Shown piece by piece: positions 6,105-11,892 of a stretch of DNA of 11,892 nucleotides. Source of the stretch: Candidatus Omnitrophota bacterium (GTDB lineage: Bacteria; Omnitrophota; Gorgyraeia; Tantalellales; Tantalellaceae). Under the pieces are notes generated by a model that saw nothing but the letters and a program-made list of their open reading frames with translations, made no database searches and was not told where the DNA came from. The position numbers were made by a program, and so were the translations under genes. Every line of letters begins with the position of its first letter. Position 1 is the stretch's first letter. The stretch covers positions 1 to 11,892 of the forward strand of contig JAGLIU010000179.1 of assembly GCA_023142805.1 (NCBI GenBank), in the 5' to 3' direction.

Positions 6105-7271
6105 CTAAAAAAATTCTTTCTTTACGCGTTTAACAACTTCAACAATTTCTTCTTTATCTACAGTAAGTGCCATACGGATATATCCTTCACCACTTTCGCC
6201 AAAACCATTACCGGGAGTAACAATAATATCCGCCTTTTCAAGAATAGCCTTCGCAAGTGAAAATGAGTCATATCCGCCAAAAACCGGAGCCCATATATAA
6301 AATGTTGCTTTGGGTTTTGTAACGTTCCACCCTGCCGCGTTTAACCCCTCGACAAGTATATCCCGCCTTTTTGTATAGATAGCGTTCATCTCATCTCTTA
6401 TCTTTTCGGAATTCTTAAGCGCTTCAATAGCCGCGACCTGAACAGCGGTAAATATTCCCGAATCAATATTCGCTTTAACTTTCGCTAACCCATTAAGCAT
6501 CTCCGCATTACCCACCGCCATAGCGACTCTCCACCCGGTCATATTAAATGTTTTAGAAAGAGAATGAAACTCAACTCCTACTTCTTTTGCCCCGTCAACT
6601 TCCATAAAACTCATAGGATCATACCCATCAAAACTCATTTCTGTATACGCGGCATCCGAACATACTATAATATTATGCTTTTTCGCGAAAGCTATGATCT
6701 TTTCGTAAAACGGTTTATCACATACCGCGCCTGTAGGATTATTCGGATAGTTTATATGCATAATTTTAGCTCTTTTAGCGACATTTTCGTCTATAGATTC
6801 CAGATCAGGCAGAAAATTGTTTTCTTTAAGTAACGGCATAAAATGTACTTTCGCGCCCGCGAAAATTGACCCTGAATTATAAGGGGGATATCCCGGTGAA
6901 GGAACTAAAACCACCTCTCCCGGATTTATAAACGCTAAAGGTACGTGAGCTATACCTTCTTTAGAACCCAATAGAGGTAAAACTTCTGTCTCAGGATCCA
7001 AAACCACGTTGAACCTTCTTTTATACCAAACCGCCATTTCCTCCCTAAGAACACCTAACCCTCTGTTTAAAGCATAGGTGTGCGTAGACGGATCCATCAC
7101 GGCTTCCTGTAATTTTTTTACAATAAAATCAGGTGTCGGAGTGTCAGGATCCCCCACCCCCAAGTCAATGATCGGGCGTCCTTCTTTAATAGCGTCCCGC
7201 TTGGCTTTATCGATCTCTTCAAACAAATACGGCGGTAATTGTTTTATTCTATCCGCGTAATCTATATTCAT
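6105..7271 (-). CDS. dapL: LL-diaminopimelate aminotransferase (DapL2-like, class I/II PLP aminotransferase)
   Basis: The predicted reaction converts tetrahydrodipicolinate plus glutamate directly to LL-diaminopimelate, bypassing the succinylase or acetylase branches. The 388-residue fold-type I enzyme opens with RIKQLPPYLFEEIDKAKRDA (8-27) and IDLGVGDPDTPTP (35-47), close to the DapL2 group rather than the plant/chlamydial DapL1. Other motifs are LGSKEGIAH (101-109), NYPNNPTGA (174-182), SDAAYTE (205-211), SLSKTFNMTGWR (237-248) with PLP Lys240, and the carboxylate-binding Arg366 in YIRMALT. The ATG has GAGGGGAG (7276-7283) 4 nt upstream. Its place after lysA-dapF-dapA-dapB, and the lack of dapC/D/E here, strongly favours DapL over aspartate or alanine aminotransferase. 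Sequence alone leaves some doubt on substrate. Confidence 0.88.
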   Translation of the reverse strand: MNIDYADRIKQLPPYLFEEIDKAKRDAIKEGRPIIDLGVGDPDTPTPDFIVKKLQEAVMDPSTHTYALNRGLGVLREEMAVWYKRRFNVVLDPETEVLPLLGSKEGIAHVPLAFINPGEVVLVPSPGYPPYNSGSIFAGAKVHFMPLLKENNFLPDLESIDENVAKRAKIMHINYPNNPTGAVCDKPFYEKIIAFAKKHNIIVCSDAAYTEMSFDGYDPMSFMEVDGAKEVGVEFHSLSKTFNMTGWRVAMAVGNAEMLNGLAKVKANIDSGIFTAVQVAAIEALKNSEKIRDEMNAIYTKRRDILVEGLNAAGWNVTKPKATFYIWAPVFGGYDSFSLAKAILEKADIIVTPGNGFGESGEGYIRMALTVDKEEIVEVVKRVKKEFF

Positions 7272-7289
7272 CTAACTCCCCTCATTTCT

Positions 7290-7331
7290 GTCTATAATCC
7301 ATAATTTTTAAAATTCTGTCTATCATAGACA
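7290..7331 (-). repeat. 7-bp phased repeat region upstream of dapL
   Basis: On the minus strand, 7331 to 7290 divides into six 7-bp units including GATAGAC, TATGGAT and TATAGAC. ATAGACAGAA occurs twice (7323-7314 and 7295-7286), 28 bp (four units) apart. GTCTAT-C-ATAGAC (7318-7330) is a perfect 13-bp palindrome. It fills most of the 70-bp dapB-dapL gap. Confidence 0.5.
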
Positions 7332-7341
7332 TGAACCGCTT

Positions 7342-8082
7342 CTATAAACCTAATACATCCGCCATACTATATAAACCGGGCTTTTTTCCGATAACAAATT
7401 TTGCGGCTTTTATCGCCCCGAGAGCAAAAACATCACGACTTTTCGCGTCATGCCGTATTACGATATTCTCATATTTTCCATCAAAAATTATACCGTGATT
7501 ACCTACAACTTCACCCTCCCTAAACGCTTCTATCGGAGCATCTATACCTGAAGCTTCTTTTATCTTTTTCGCTATCATTTTAGCTGTCCCGCTGGGAGAA
7601 TCTTTTTTATGCACATGATGCGTTTCATCTATTTTTATACTAAATTCATTACTCAAAATCCGCGCGGCGTCAGAAACTATTTTAAAAAGCACATTAACCC
7701 CTATAGCCATATTAGGCGAAAAAACTATCGGAATGATCTCCGCGGCGGAAACTATCGCTTTTTCTCCTTCGGGGATAAACCCTGTAGTACCTATAACCAT
7801 AGGCACATCATTATCTAAACAAATATCCACATGATCCAATGTCGGTCCGGGAAGCGTAAAGTCTATCAAACAATCCATAGTCTTGCATGCTTCTTCGACG
7901 TCGCAGGAAACCTTGATCCCTTTATTCTCGGAAAGCCCTATCACCCCGCTGATATCTTTACCTATTTCAGGGGCGTTTTCCCTTTCCAGACAAACCACCC
8001 CGCTTACTTCAGGATCATCCAACAACTGTTTAGAGATCATTTTACCCATTTTCCCGCCAGCACCAATAACACCGATACGCAT
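7342..8082 (-). CDS. dapB: 4-hydroxy-tetrahydrodipicolinate reductase
   Basis: It reduces the DapA product to tetrahydrodipicolinate with NAD(P)H, the step feeding DapL. The 246-residue protein begins with the Rossmann motif GAGGKMG (7-13). It has VIGTTGF (96-102), FSPNMAIGVN (121-130), and the signature ETHHVHKKDSPSGTA (153-167), with His155 and Lys159 at the catalytic positions of the E. coli enzyme (His159, Lys163). The C-terminal GLYSMADVLGL end is typical. It is a little shorter than the E. coli protein (273), as in many bacteria. The ATG at 8082 follows AAGGAG (8089-8094) at an ideal 6 nt. It sits between dapA and dapL in pathway order. Confidence 0.97.
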   Translation of the reverse strand: MRIGVIGAGGKMGKMISKQLLDDPEVSGVVCLERENAPEIGKDISGVIGLSENKGIKVSCDVEEACKTMDCLIDFTLPGPTLDHVDICLDNDVPMVIGTTGFIPEGEKAIVSAAEIIPIVFSPNMAIGVNVLFKIVSDAARILSNEFSIKIDETHHVHKKDSPSGTAKMIAKKIKEASGIDAPIEAFREGEVVGNHGIIFDGKYENIVIRHDAKSRDVFALGAIKAAKFVIGKKPGLYSMADVLGL

Positions 8083-8101
8083 ATTCAGCTCCTTAGCATA
8101 T

Positions 8102-8137
8102 GTTTATGGAATTTGCGGCGTTTATGATGTTTATAAC
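8102..8137 (-). repeat. Degenerate 9-bp phased repeat upstream of dapB
   Basis: On the minus strand, 8137 to 8102 reads as four 9-bp units: GTTATAAAC, ATCATAAAC, GCCGCAAAT and TCCATAAAC. The first three match the units upstream of guaB3 (742-777) in order. It lies in the 102-bp dapA-dapB gap, just before the dapB ribosome binding site. Confidence 0.55.
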
Positions 8138-8184
8138 GTTATTTTAACGTCCTGAACGCTACAGATCCCGCAAACACAATAACA

Positions 8185-9051
8185 CTAAATTAGTTTATAC
8201 TGTTTCAACACCTTCTTAAGTTTTTCTTTATTCTCTTCTAGCATTTCACAAAGAGGAAGACGCCATTCTTCATCCACCATCCCCATCAAACTTGCCGATG
8301 TTTTTACCGGCAAGGGATTTGTTTCTATAAACATCGCACGGCATAGATCCATTATTTCATAATGGATCTTTTTACATTCTTCGTGTTTCCCATCCAAATG
8401 TGTCTGAACAAGTTCATGCGTCTTTTCAGGTATAATATTCGCTACAACACTTACAACTCCCATCGCTCCAACCGCCATAAAAGGCAGCGTCATAGAATCG
8501 TCGCCGCTCATGACCGTTATATCACATAAAGAGAGTATATCAACAACTTGCTGTACGCTTCCGGCAGCCTCTTTAACAGCTACAATATTATCTATCTTTG
8601 ACAAACGCGCTATCGTCTCGGGCAGCATACATATACCCGTACGTCCCGGAACGTTATAAAGCATTATAGGAATATCCGCGGCTTTTGCTATTTCCATATA
8701 ATGCCTGTACTGCCCTTCCGGTGTAGGTTTATTGTAATATGGACTAATGACCAAAGCTCCGTCACACCCGACTTTTTTCGCGTAAACAGTAAGTTCTACC
8801 GCCTCGGAGGTATTATTGGAACCTGTACCGGCAACAACAGGTATACGATGATCCGTTGTTTCTACGGTAATCTTTATAAGCCTTTTTTGCTCCGACATGT
8901 TCATAGTAGCGGCTTCTCCCGTACATCCGCACGGAACCAAACCATCCGTTCCTTTATCAATGTGGAACTCAATAAGTTCACGAAACTTTTTTTCATCTAT
9001 CTTTCCGTCTTTAAATGGCGTAATTAACGCGACATATGAACCTCTAAACAT
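8185..9051 (-). CDS. dapA: 4-hydroxy-tetrahydrodipicolinate synthase
   Basis: It condenses pyruvate with aspartate semialdehyde, the first committed step to DAP and lysine. The 288-residue TIM-barrel protein has Schiff-base Lys160 in VAVKEAAGS (157-165), SPYYNKP (103-109) with Tyr106, YNVPGRTG (132-139) with Tyr132 and Arg137, and the pyruvate-binding loop PCGCTGEAAT (40-49). Aligned by the Lys (E. coli Lys161), Cys43 falls where the triad Thr44 normally lies; the other triad members are intact. Met52 and Gln55 fall at E. coli His53 and His56 of the lysine-inhibition site, hinting at weak feedback control. The ATG at 9051 is preceded by AGGGGA about 6 nt upstream. The rest of the DAP pathway flanks it, so DapA rather than a related NAL/KDG aldolase is well supported. 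Confidence 0.95.
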   Translation of the reverse strand: MFRGSYVALITPFKDGKIDEKKFRELIEFHIDKGTDGLVPCGCTGEAATMNMSEQKRLIKITVETTDHRIPVVAGTGSNNTSEAVELTVYAKKVGCDGALVISPYYNKPTPEGQYRHYMEIAKAADIPIMLYNVPGRTGICMLPETIARLSKIDNIVAVKEAAGSVQQVVDILSLCDITVMSGDDSMTLPFMAVGAMGVVSVVANIIPEKTHELVQTHLDGKHEECKKIHYEIMDLCRAMFIETNPLPVKTSASLMGMVDEEWRLPLCEMLEENKEKLKKVLKQYKLI

Positions 9052-9099
9052 AATTGTCCCCTTTCGTTAAAAATCTCTTTTAGAACAAGCACTCTTATT

Positions 9100-9159
9100 T
9101 TCCACGGTCGATATTCCACGGCTTTTTGATCTATAGACTATCGACAATAGACAATGGAT
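9100..9159 (+). repeat. 7-bp phased repeat region between dapF and dapA
   Basis: Positions 9132-9159 form four phased 7-bp units (TATAGAC, TATCGAC, AATAGAC, AATGGAT). Upstream, TTCCACG occurs at 9100-9106 and 9114-9120, separated by GTCGATA, which is the reverse complement of TATCGAC. It occupies half of the 127-bp dapF-dapA gap. No promoter is clear in the rest of that gap. Confidence 0.55.
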
Positions 9160-9178
9160 CAACTTTATTGCCCTCTTT

Positions 9179-10000
9179 CTAAATTTTTCCTTCACAAACT
9201 ATTTTCGCGGTTCCTTCCAAATAAACATTTGAAACTTTTTTCCCCACGATATCATAATAAACTGTTAACATCTCCCCGCTTTTTGTAGCCATTTTTACCG
9301 GACTGGATATATGTCCCAGCAAGCCCAAAACTATCGCGGAAGCCGTGGTTCCGGTCCCACACGCCAAGGTTTCATCTTCTACGCCTCTTTCATATGTACG
9401 TATCGAAGCTTCATCATTTTTTATATTACCTACAAAATTAACATTAGTTCCGTCAGGGGAAAATAATGTATGTTCCCTGATCTTACGTCCGATGCCGTTT
9501 ACGTTATAATTTTCAAGATCATCAACGATATGAACAACATGAGGTACCCCGGTATCTAGATAATGCGCGCTCATCATACTGGACCCTACCCCCAAAGTCA
9601 TATTGAGCTTAATGTCTTTAGGATCGCTCATCTTAAGTTTTACACTCCCGTCTTTCACTTCAGCGGATAATATCCCGGCACCTGTCTCGATCGTAAGATC
9701 CTTCCCCCATTCATATTTTGCGGCATAAAACGCGCTGCATCTGGCTCCATTACCACACATAGCCGCTTCAGACCCGTCAGGATTGAATATTCTCATGCGA
9801 AATAGCGCGTCATCAGAATCTTCCAACACCAAAAGTCCATCCGCTCCTATAGATACCCTTCTCCGACAAAGATCCCTCGCCATTGCCGAATAATCAAGAT
9901 CACGCACATCCAATTCTCCGTTTTTATTATCTATCACAATAAAATCGTTACCGGTTGCTACCATTTTTGAGAAACAAACATTATATTTTCTATTTATCAT
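9179..10000 (-). CDS. dapF: Diaminopimelate epimerase
   Basis: It interconverts LL- and meso-diaminopimelate without cofactor, supplying meso-DAP for peptidoglycan and for LysA. The 273-residue protein has the two symmetry-related catalytic Cys: Cys82 in MCGNGARC (81-88) and Cys214 in LACGTGTTAS (212-221). GNDF (17-20), the conserved FNPDGSEA stretch (72-79) and GTNVNFV (184-190) match the family. Length is standard. Its ATG overlaps the lysA TGA as ATGA (9997-10000). AAGGAA (10006-10011) is 5 nt upstream, so translation is probably coupled to lysA. It is needed here because DapL makes the LL isomer. Confidence 0.97.
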   Translation of the reverse strand: MINRKYNVCFSKMVATGNDFIVIDNKNGELDVRDLDYSAMARDLCRRRVSIGADGLLVLEDSDDALFRMRIFNPDGSEAAMCGNGARCSAFYAAKYEWGKDLTIETGAGILSAEVKDGSVKLKMSDPKDIKLNMTLGVGSSMMSAHYLDTGVPHVVHIVDDLENYNVNGIGRKIREHTLFSPDGTNVNFVGNIKNDEASIRTYERGVEDETLACGTGTTASAIVLGLLGHISSPVKMATKSGEMLTVYYDIVGKKVSNVYLEGTAKIVCEGKI

Positions 10001-11247
10001 TTCATTTCCTTAAGTATTTTTTCTCCCCGGATAAGATCCCTATATGTCTCAGCTGAACGTATTACTCTGATCTCACCATTCGCGGCTAAAAGCTCGGCAG
10101 GACGCGGCCTTGAATTATAGTTTGACGCCATTGTAAATCCATACGCGCCCGCGCTCATAACAGCGATATATTCTCCCGCTATAAGCTCCGGAAGTTCTCG
10201 GTCCAACGCGAAATAATCTCCACTCTCACATATCGGACCGACTATATCATATTTCTCTTTTTTCGATTGCCTTTCCACTATCGGCAAAATCTTATGATAA
10301 GCATTATATAGACTCGGCCTCAACAAATCATTCATACCCGCGTCTACTATAGCGAATTTTTTTCCAGTAGATCCGATCTTAACATAAATGACTTTACTCA
10401 CCAATATACCGCTATTCCCCATAATAAAACGTCCGGGTTCCAAAATAAGTTTCAAAGATCTGTTTTTGACCAGCGGAACTATGGCTTTAGCGAATTCTTC
10501 CGCGGTAGCAGCCTTTTCATCTCCATAAACTATCCCAAACCCACCTCCAAGGTTGAGCCATTCTATCTCAATGTTACTGTTGTCAACAAAATCCAATATT
10601 TTACGGATACACGTTGAGAAAGGCGCTGTATCGGTTATTTGAGAACCAATATGCACATGTATTCCTTTAAGCAGAACATGCGGATATTTATTCGGATTAT
10701 CAAAAATATCCTCCGCTGTTTTAAAATCTATCCCGAATTTTTTCTCTTTTGTTCCCGTAGTTATGTAGTCATGCGTATCAGCTTTTACATCCGGATTGAT
10801 CCTAAGCGCTACTTTTACTTTTTTCTTTAATCTTCCCGCGATGGTATCTATCATTATAAGCTCCGGGAGAGACTCCACATTGAAAAACAATATCCCTTTC
10901 CCCACAGCGATCTTAACCTCTTCTTCGGTCTTGCCAACACTCGCGTAAACTATTTTTTTAGGAGAACAACCCACTTTAAGAGCCTTGTAAAGCTCACCTC
11001 CTGACACAATATCAAGACCCGCTCCGGCATTGACCAAAGCCTTACAAATACTTAAATTCGAATTAGATTTCATCGAAAAACATATTAAAGGATCCACTTC
11101 TTTAAACGCTTCTTGTATCTTCCTGAAATGCCACATTATAGCATCATAGCTGTACAGATAAACCGGGGTGGGATACTCTTTGACCACCTCTGTTAAAGAA
11201 ATGTCTCCACAACAAAGCGTCCCATTTTTGTAATTGAATTCACGCAT
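9997..11247 (-). CDS. lysA: Diaminopimelate decarboxylase
   Basis: It decarboxylates meso-DAP to L-lysine, the last step of the pathway. The 416-residue fold-type III PLP enzyme has PLP Lys60 in FSMKSNSN (57-64), HVHIGSQ (197-203), the phosphate-binding LGGGFG (233-238), EPGR (270-273), the catalytic Cys340 in GPICESGD (337-344), and the C-terminal MSAGAYGFTMASNYNSRPR (364-382). Length is normal for the monofunctional enzyme. The ATG at 11247 has GAGGAGA (11252-11258) 4 nt upstream. It lies 105 bp after argH and overlaps dapF by 4 bp. Confidence 0.97.
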   Translation of the reverse strand: MREFNYKNGTLCCGDISLTEVVKEYPTPVYLYSYDAIMWHFRKIQEAFKEVDPLICFSMKSNSNLSICKALVNAGAGLDIVSGGELYKALKVGCSPKKIVYASVGKTEEEVKIAVGKGILFFNVESLPELIMIDTIAGRLKKKVKVALRINPDVKADTHDYITTGTKEKKFGIDFKTAEDIFDNPNKYPHVLLKGIHVHIGSQITDTAPFSTCIRKILDFVDNSNIEIEWLNLGGGFGIVYGDEKAATAEEFAKAIVPLVKNRSLKLILEPGRFIMGNSGILVSKVIYVKIGSTGKKFAIVDAGMNDLLRPSLYNAYHKILPIVERQSKKEKYDIVGPICESGDYFALDRELPELIAGEYIAVMSAGAYGFTMASNYNSRPRPAELLAANGEIRVIRSAETYRDLIRGEKILKEMK

Positions 11248-11352
11248 AATATCTCCTCAATTTTTACAATGTGACAATTTACCCTTATCCGTCAGAACCA
11301 AAGAAGAATACCCTTTCACTGTTTTCTTCCCCTTTGCCCCCAAGTTAAAATT

Positions 11353-11892
11353 CTACCTCTGAAGGATCTTCTTCCACCTTGAGATCTCTTTTTTAACAAA
11401 CTCAGGATTAGTACTCCCGAAAGTTTTTTTGTTTTTTACGGACATCTTCGAATTTAACAATTTACAAACATCTTCATCCAATTTCCCGGAAAATTTCTTC
11501 AGTTCCGCTATCGAAAGATCCGATATATTGAGTCCCCTATCAACGCAATGCTTAACAATATTTCCAACTACACTATGCGCGTCGGCAAACGCGACACCTT
11601 TACACACCAAATACTCAGCAATATCCGTCGCGTATATAAACTCGTCCTCCAAAGCTTCGTCTGCCGTCTCTGAGTTCAAGGTTATACTGGATATAACCCC
11701 TGCCATCATCTCTAAAGACCCTGAAACCCCCTCAACAGATTCGAATAAGGGTTTCTTGTCCTCCTGCAGGTCCCGATTATAGGCATGCGGAAGTCCTTTG
11801 ACCAAAACAAACATCGTATTAAGCGCGCTTATCAAATGCGCGGACCGGCCGCGAATAAGCTCCAATATATCGGGATTCTTTTTCTGCGGCAT
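11353..11892 (-). CDS. argH: Argininosuccinate lyase (C-terminal part; N-terminus outside window)
   Basis: It splits argininosuccinate to arginine and fumarate, the last step of arginine synthesis. Only 179 C-terminal codons are present. The frame is open to the right edge, where the first residues MPQKKNPD are the end of the fumarase/aspartase superfamily signature GSSxMPQKKNP; the catalytic Ser just upstream is therefore outside the window. The Met at the edge is internal and is not the start. KGLPHAYNRDLQEDKKPLFES (48-68 of this part) distinguishes ArgH from fumarase, aspartase and adenylosuccinate lyase. The stop is TAG at 11355-11353. lysA follows after 105 bp, in which I see no convincing promoter or terminator. 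Confidence 0.95.
   Translation of the reverse strand: MPQKKNPDILELIRGRSAHLISALNTMFVLVKGLPHAYNRDLQEDKKPLFESVEGVSGSLEMMAGVISSITLNSETADEALEDEFIYATDIAEYLVCKGVAFADAHSVVGNIVKHCVDRGLNISDLSIAELKKFSGKLDEDVCKLLNSKMSVKNKKTFGSTNPEFVKKEISRWKKILQR

Noticed and set aside
6105..7271. Aspartate or alanine aminotransferase instead of DapL.
   Set aside because: The N-terminal signature is DapL2-like and the gene completes an otherwise gapped DAP pathway in the same block.
4630..9159. The repeat arrays as CRISPR.
   Set aside because: Units are 7 bp, degenerate and contiguous without spacers, and no cas gene is present.
9052..9178. Lysine riboswitch upstream of dapA.
   Set aside because: At 127 bp, half of it filled with 7-bp repeats, there is no room for the five-helix aptamer and no matching conserved core was seen.
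11248..11352. Lysine riboswitch (L box) or terminator upstream of lysA.
   Set aside because: The 105-bp gap is too short for an L box. The only stem (GAAGAA/TTCTTC with a 16-nt loop) has no proper U-tract.
11353..11892. A separate short gene starting at the Met at 11892.
   Set aside because: That Met belongs to the internal lyase signature MPQKKNPD, so the frame is the tail of a longer argH cut by the window edge.

Overview
The window is a compact, low-GC bacterial biosynthetic region of chromosomal type. Every recognisable gene lies on the minus strand, so transcription runs from high to low coordinates. In that direction the order is argH (3' part only), lysA, dapF, dapA, dapB, dapL, folK, panC, nadA, nadX, nptA-like and guaB3 (5' part only). 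No phage, plasmid, CRISPR, toxin or defence gene is visible. The content suits a free-living or lightly streamlined Gram-negative-type bacterium that makes meso-diaminopimelate, lysine, pantothenate, folate and NAD. An uncultured Omnitrophota-like lineage is my best guess, from the gene order and the style of intergenic repeats, but this is inference only and no 16S or marker gene is present.

Region by region: 11353-11892 is the C-terminal part of argininosuccinate lyase. Positions 6105-11247 hold five genes (lysA, dapF, dapA, dapB, dapL) that take aspartate semialdehyde and pyruvate to lysine by the diaminopimelate-aminotransferase route. DapL converts tetrahydrodipicolinate to LL-DAP in one step, so no acylated-intermediate genes (dapD/E/H) are needed. 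Positions 4736-6041 hold overlapping folK and panC (folate and pantothenate). Positions 2832-4615 hold nadA and nadX, making quinolinate with aspartate dehydrogenase in place of the flavoenzyme NadB. Positions 1032-2708 encode a Na+/phosphate symporter fused to a PhoU-like domain, and 1-729 encode a CBS-less IMP-dehydrogenase relative (GuaB3 type).

The genes are linked by metabolism rather than by one pathway: aspartate feeds lysine/DAP, NAD and (through beta-alanine) pantothenate, and argH also handles an aspartate-derived skeleton. Spacing ranges from overlaps (lysA/dapF 4 bp, folK/panC 26 bp) to 60-130 bp gaps. Two good sigma70-type promoters are visible, upstream of guaB3 and of nptA. The promoter of the argH-to-nadX run is presumably outside the window.

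I found no new multi-gene system. The features most worth a second look are non-coding. They are a 112-bp element with perfect 23-bp inverted ends between nptA and guaB3; families of degenerate 7-bp and 9-bp phased repeats in most of the intergenic gaps, one of which runs into the folK start codon; and a hairpin plus U-tract in the guaB3 leader. DapA also carries a Cys where the catalytic-triad Thr is expected.
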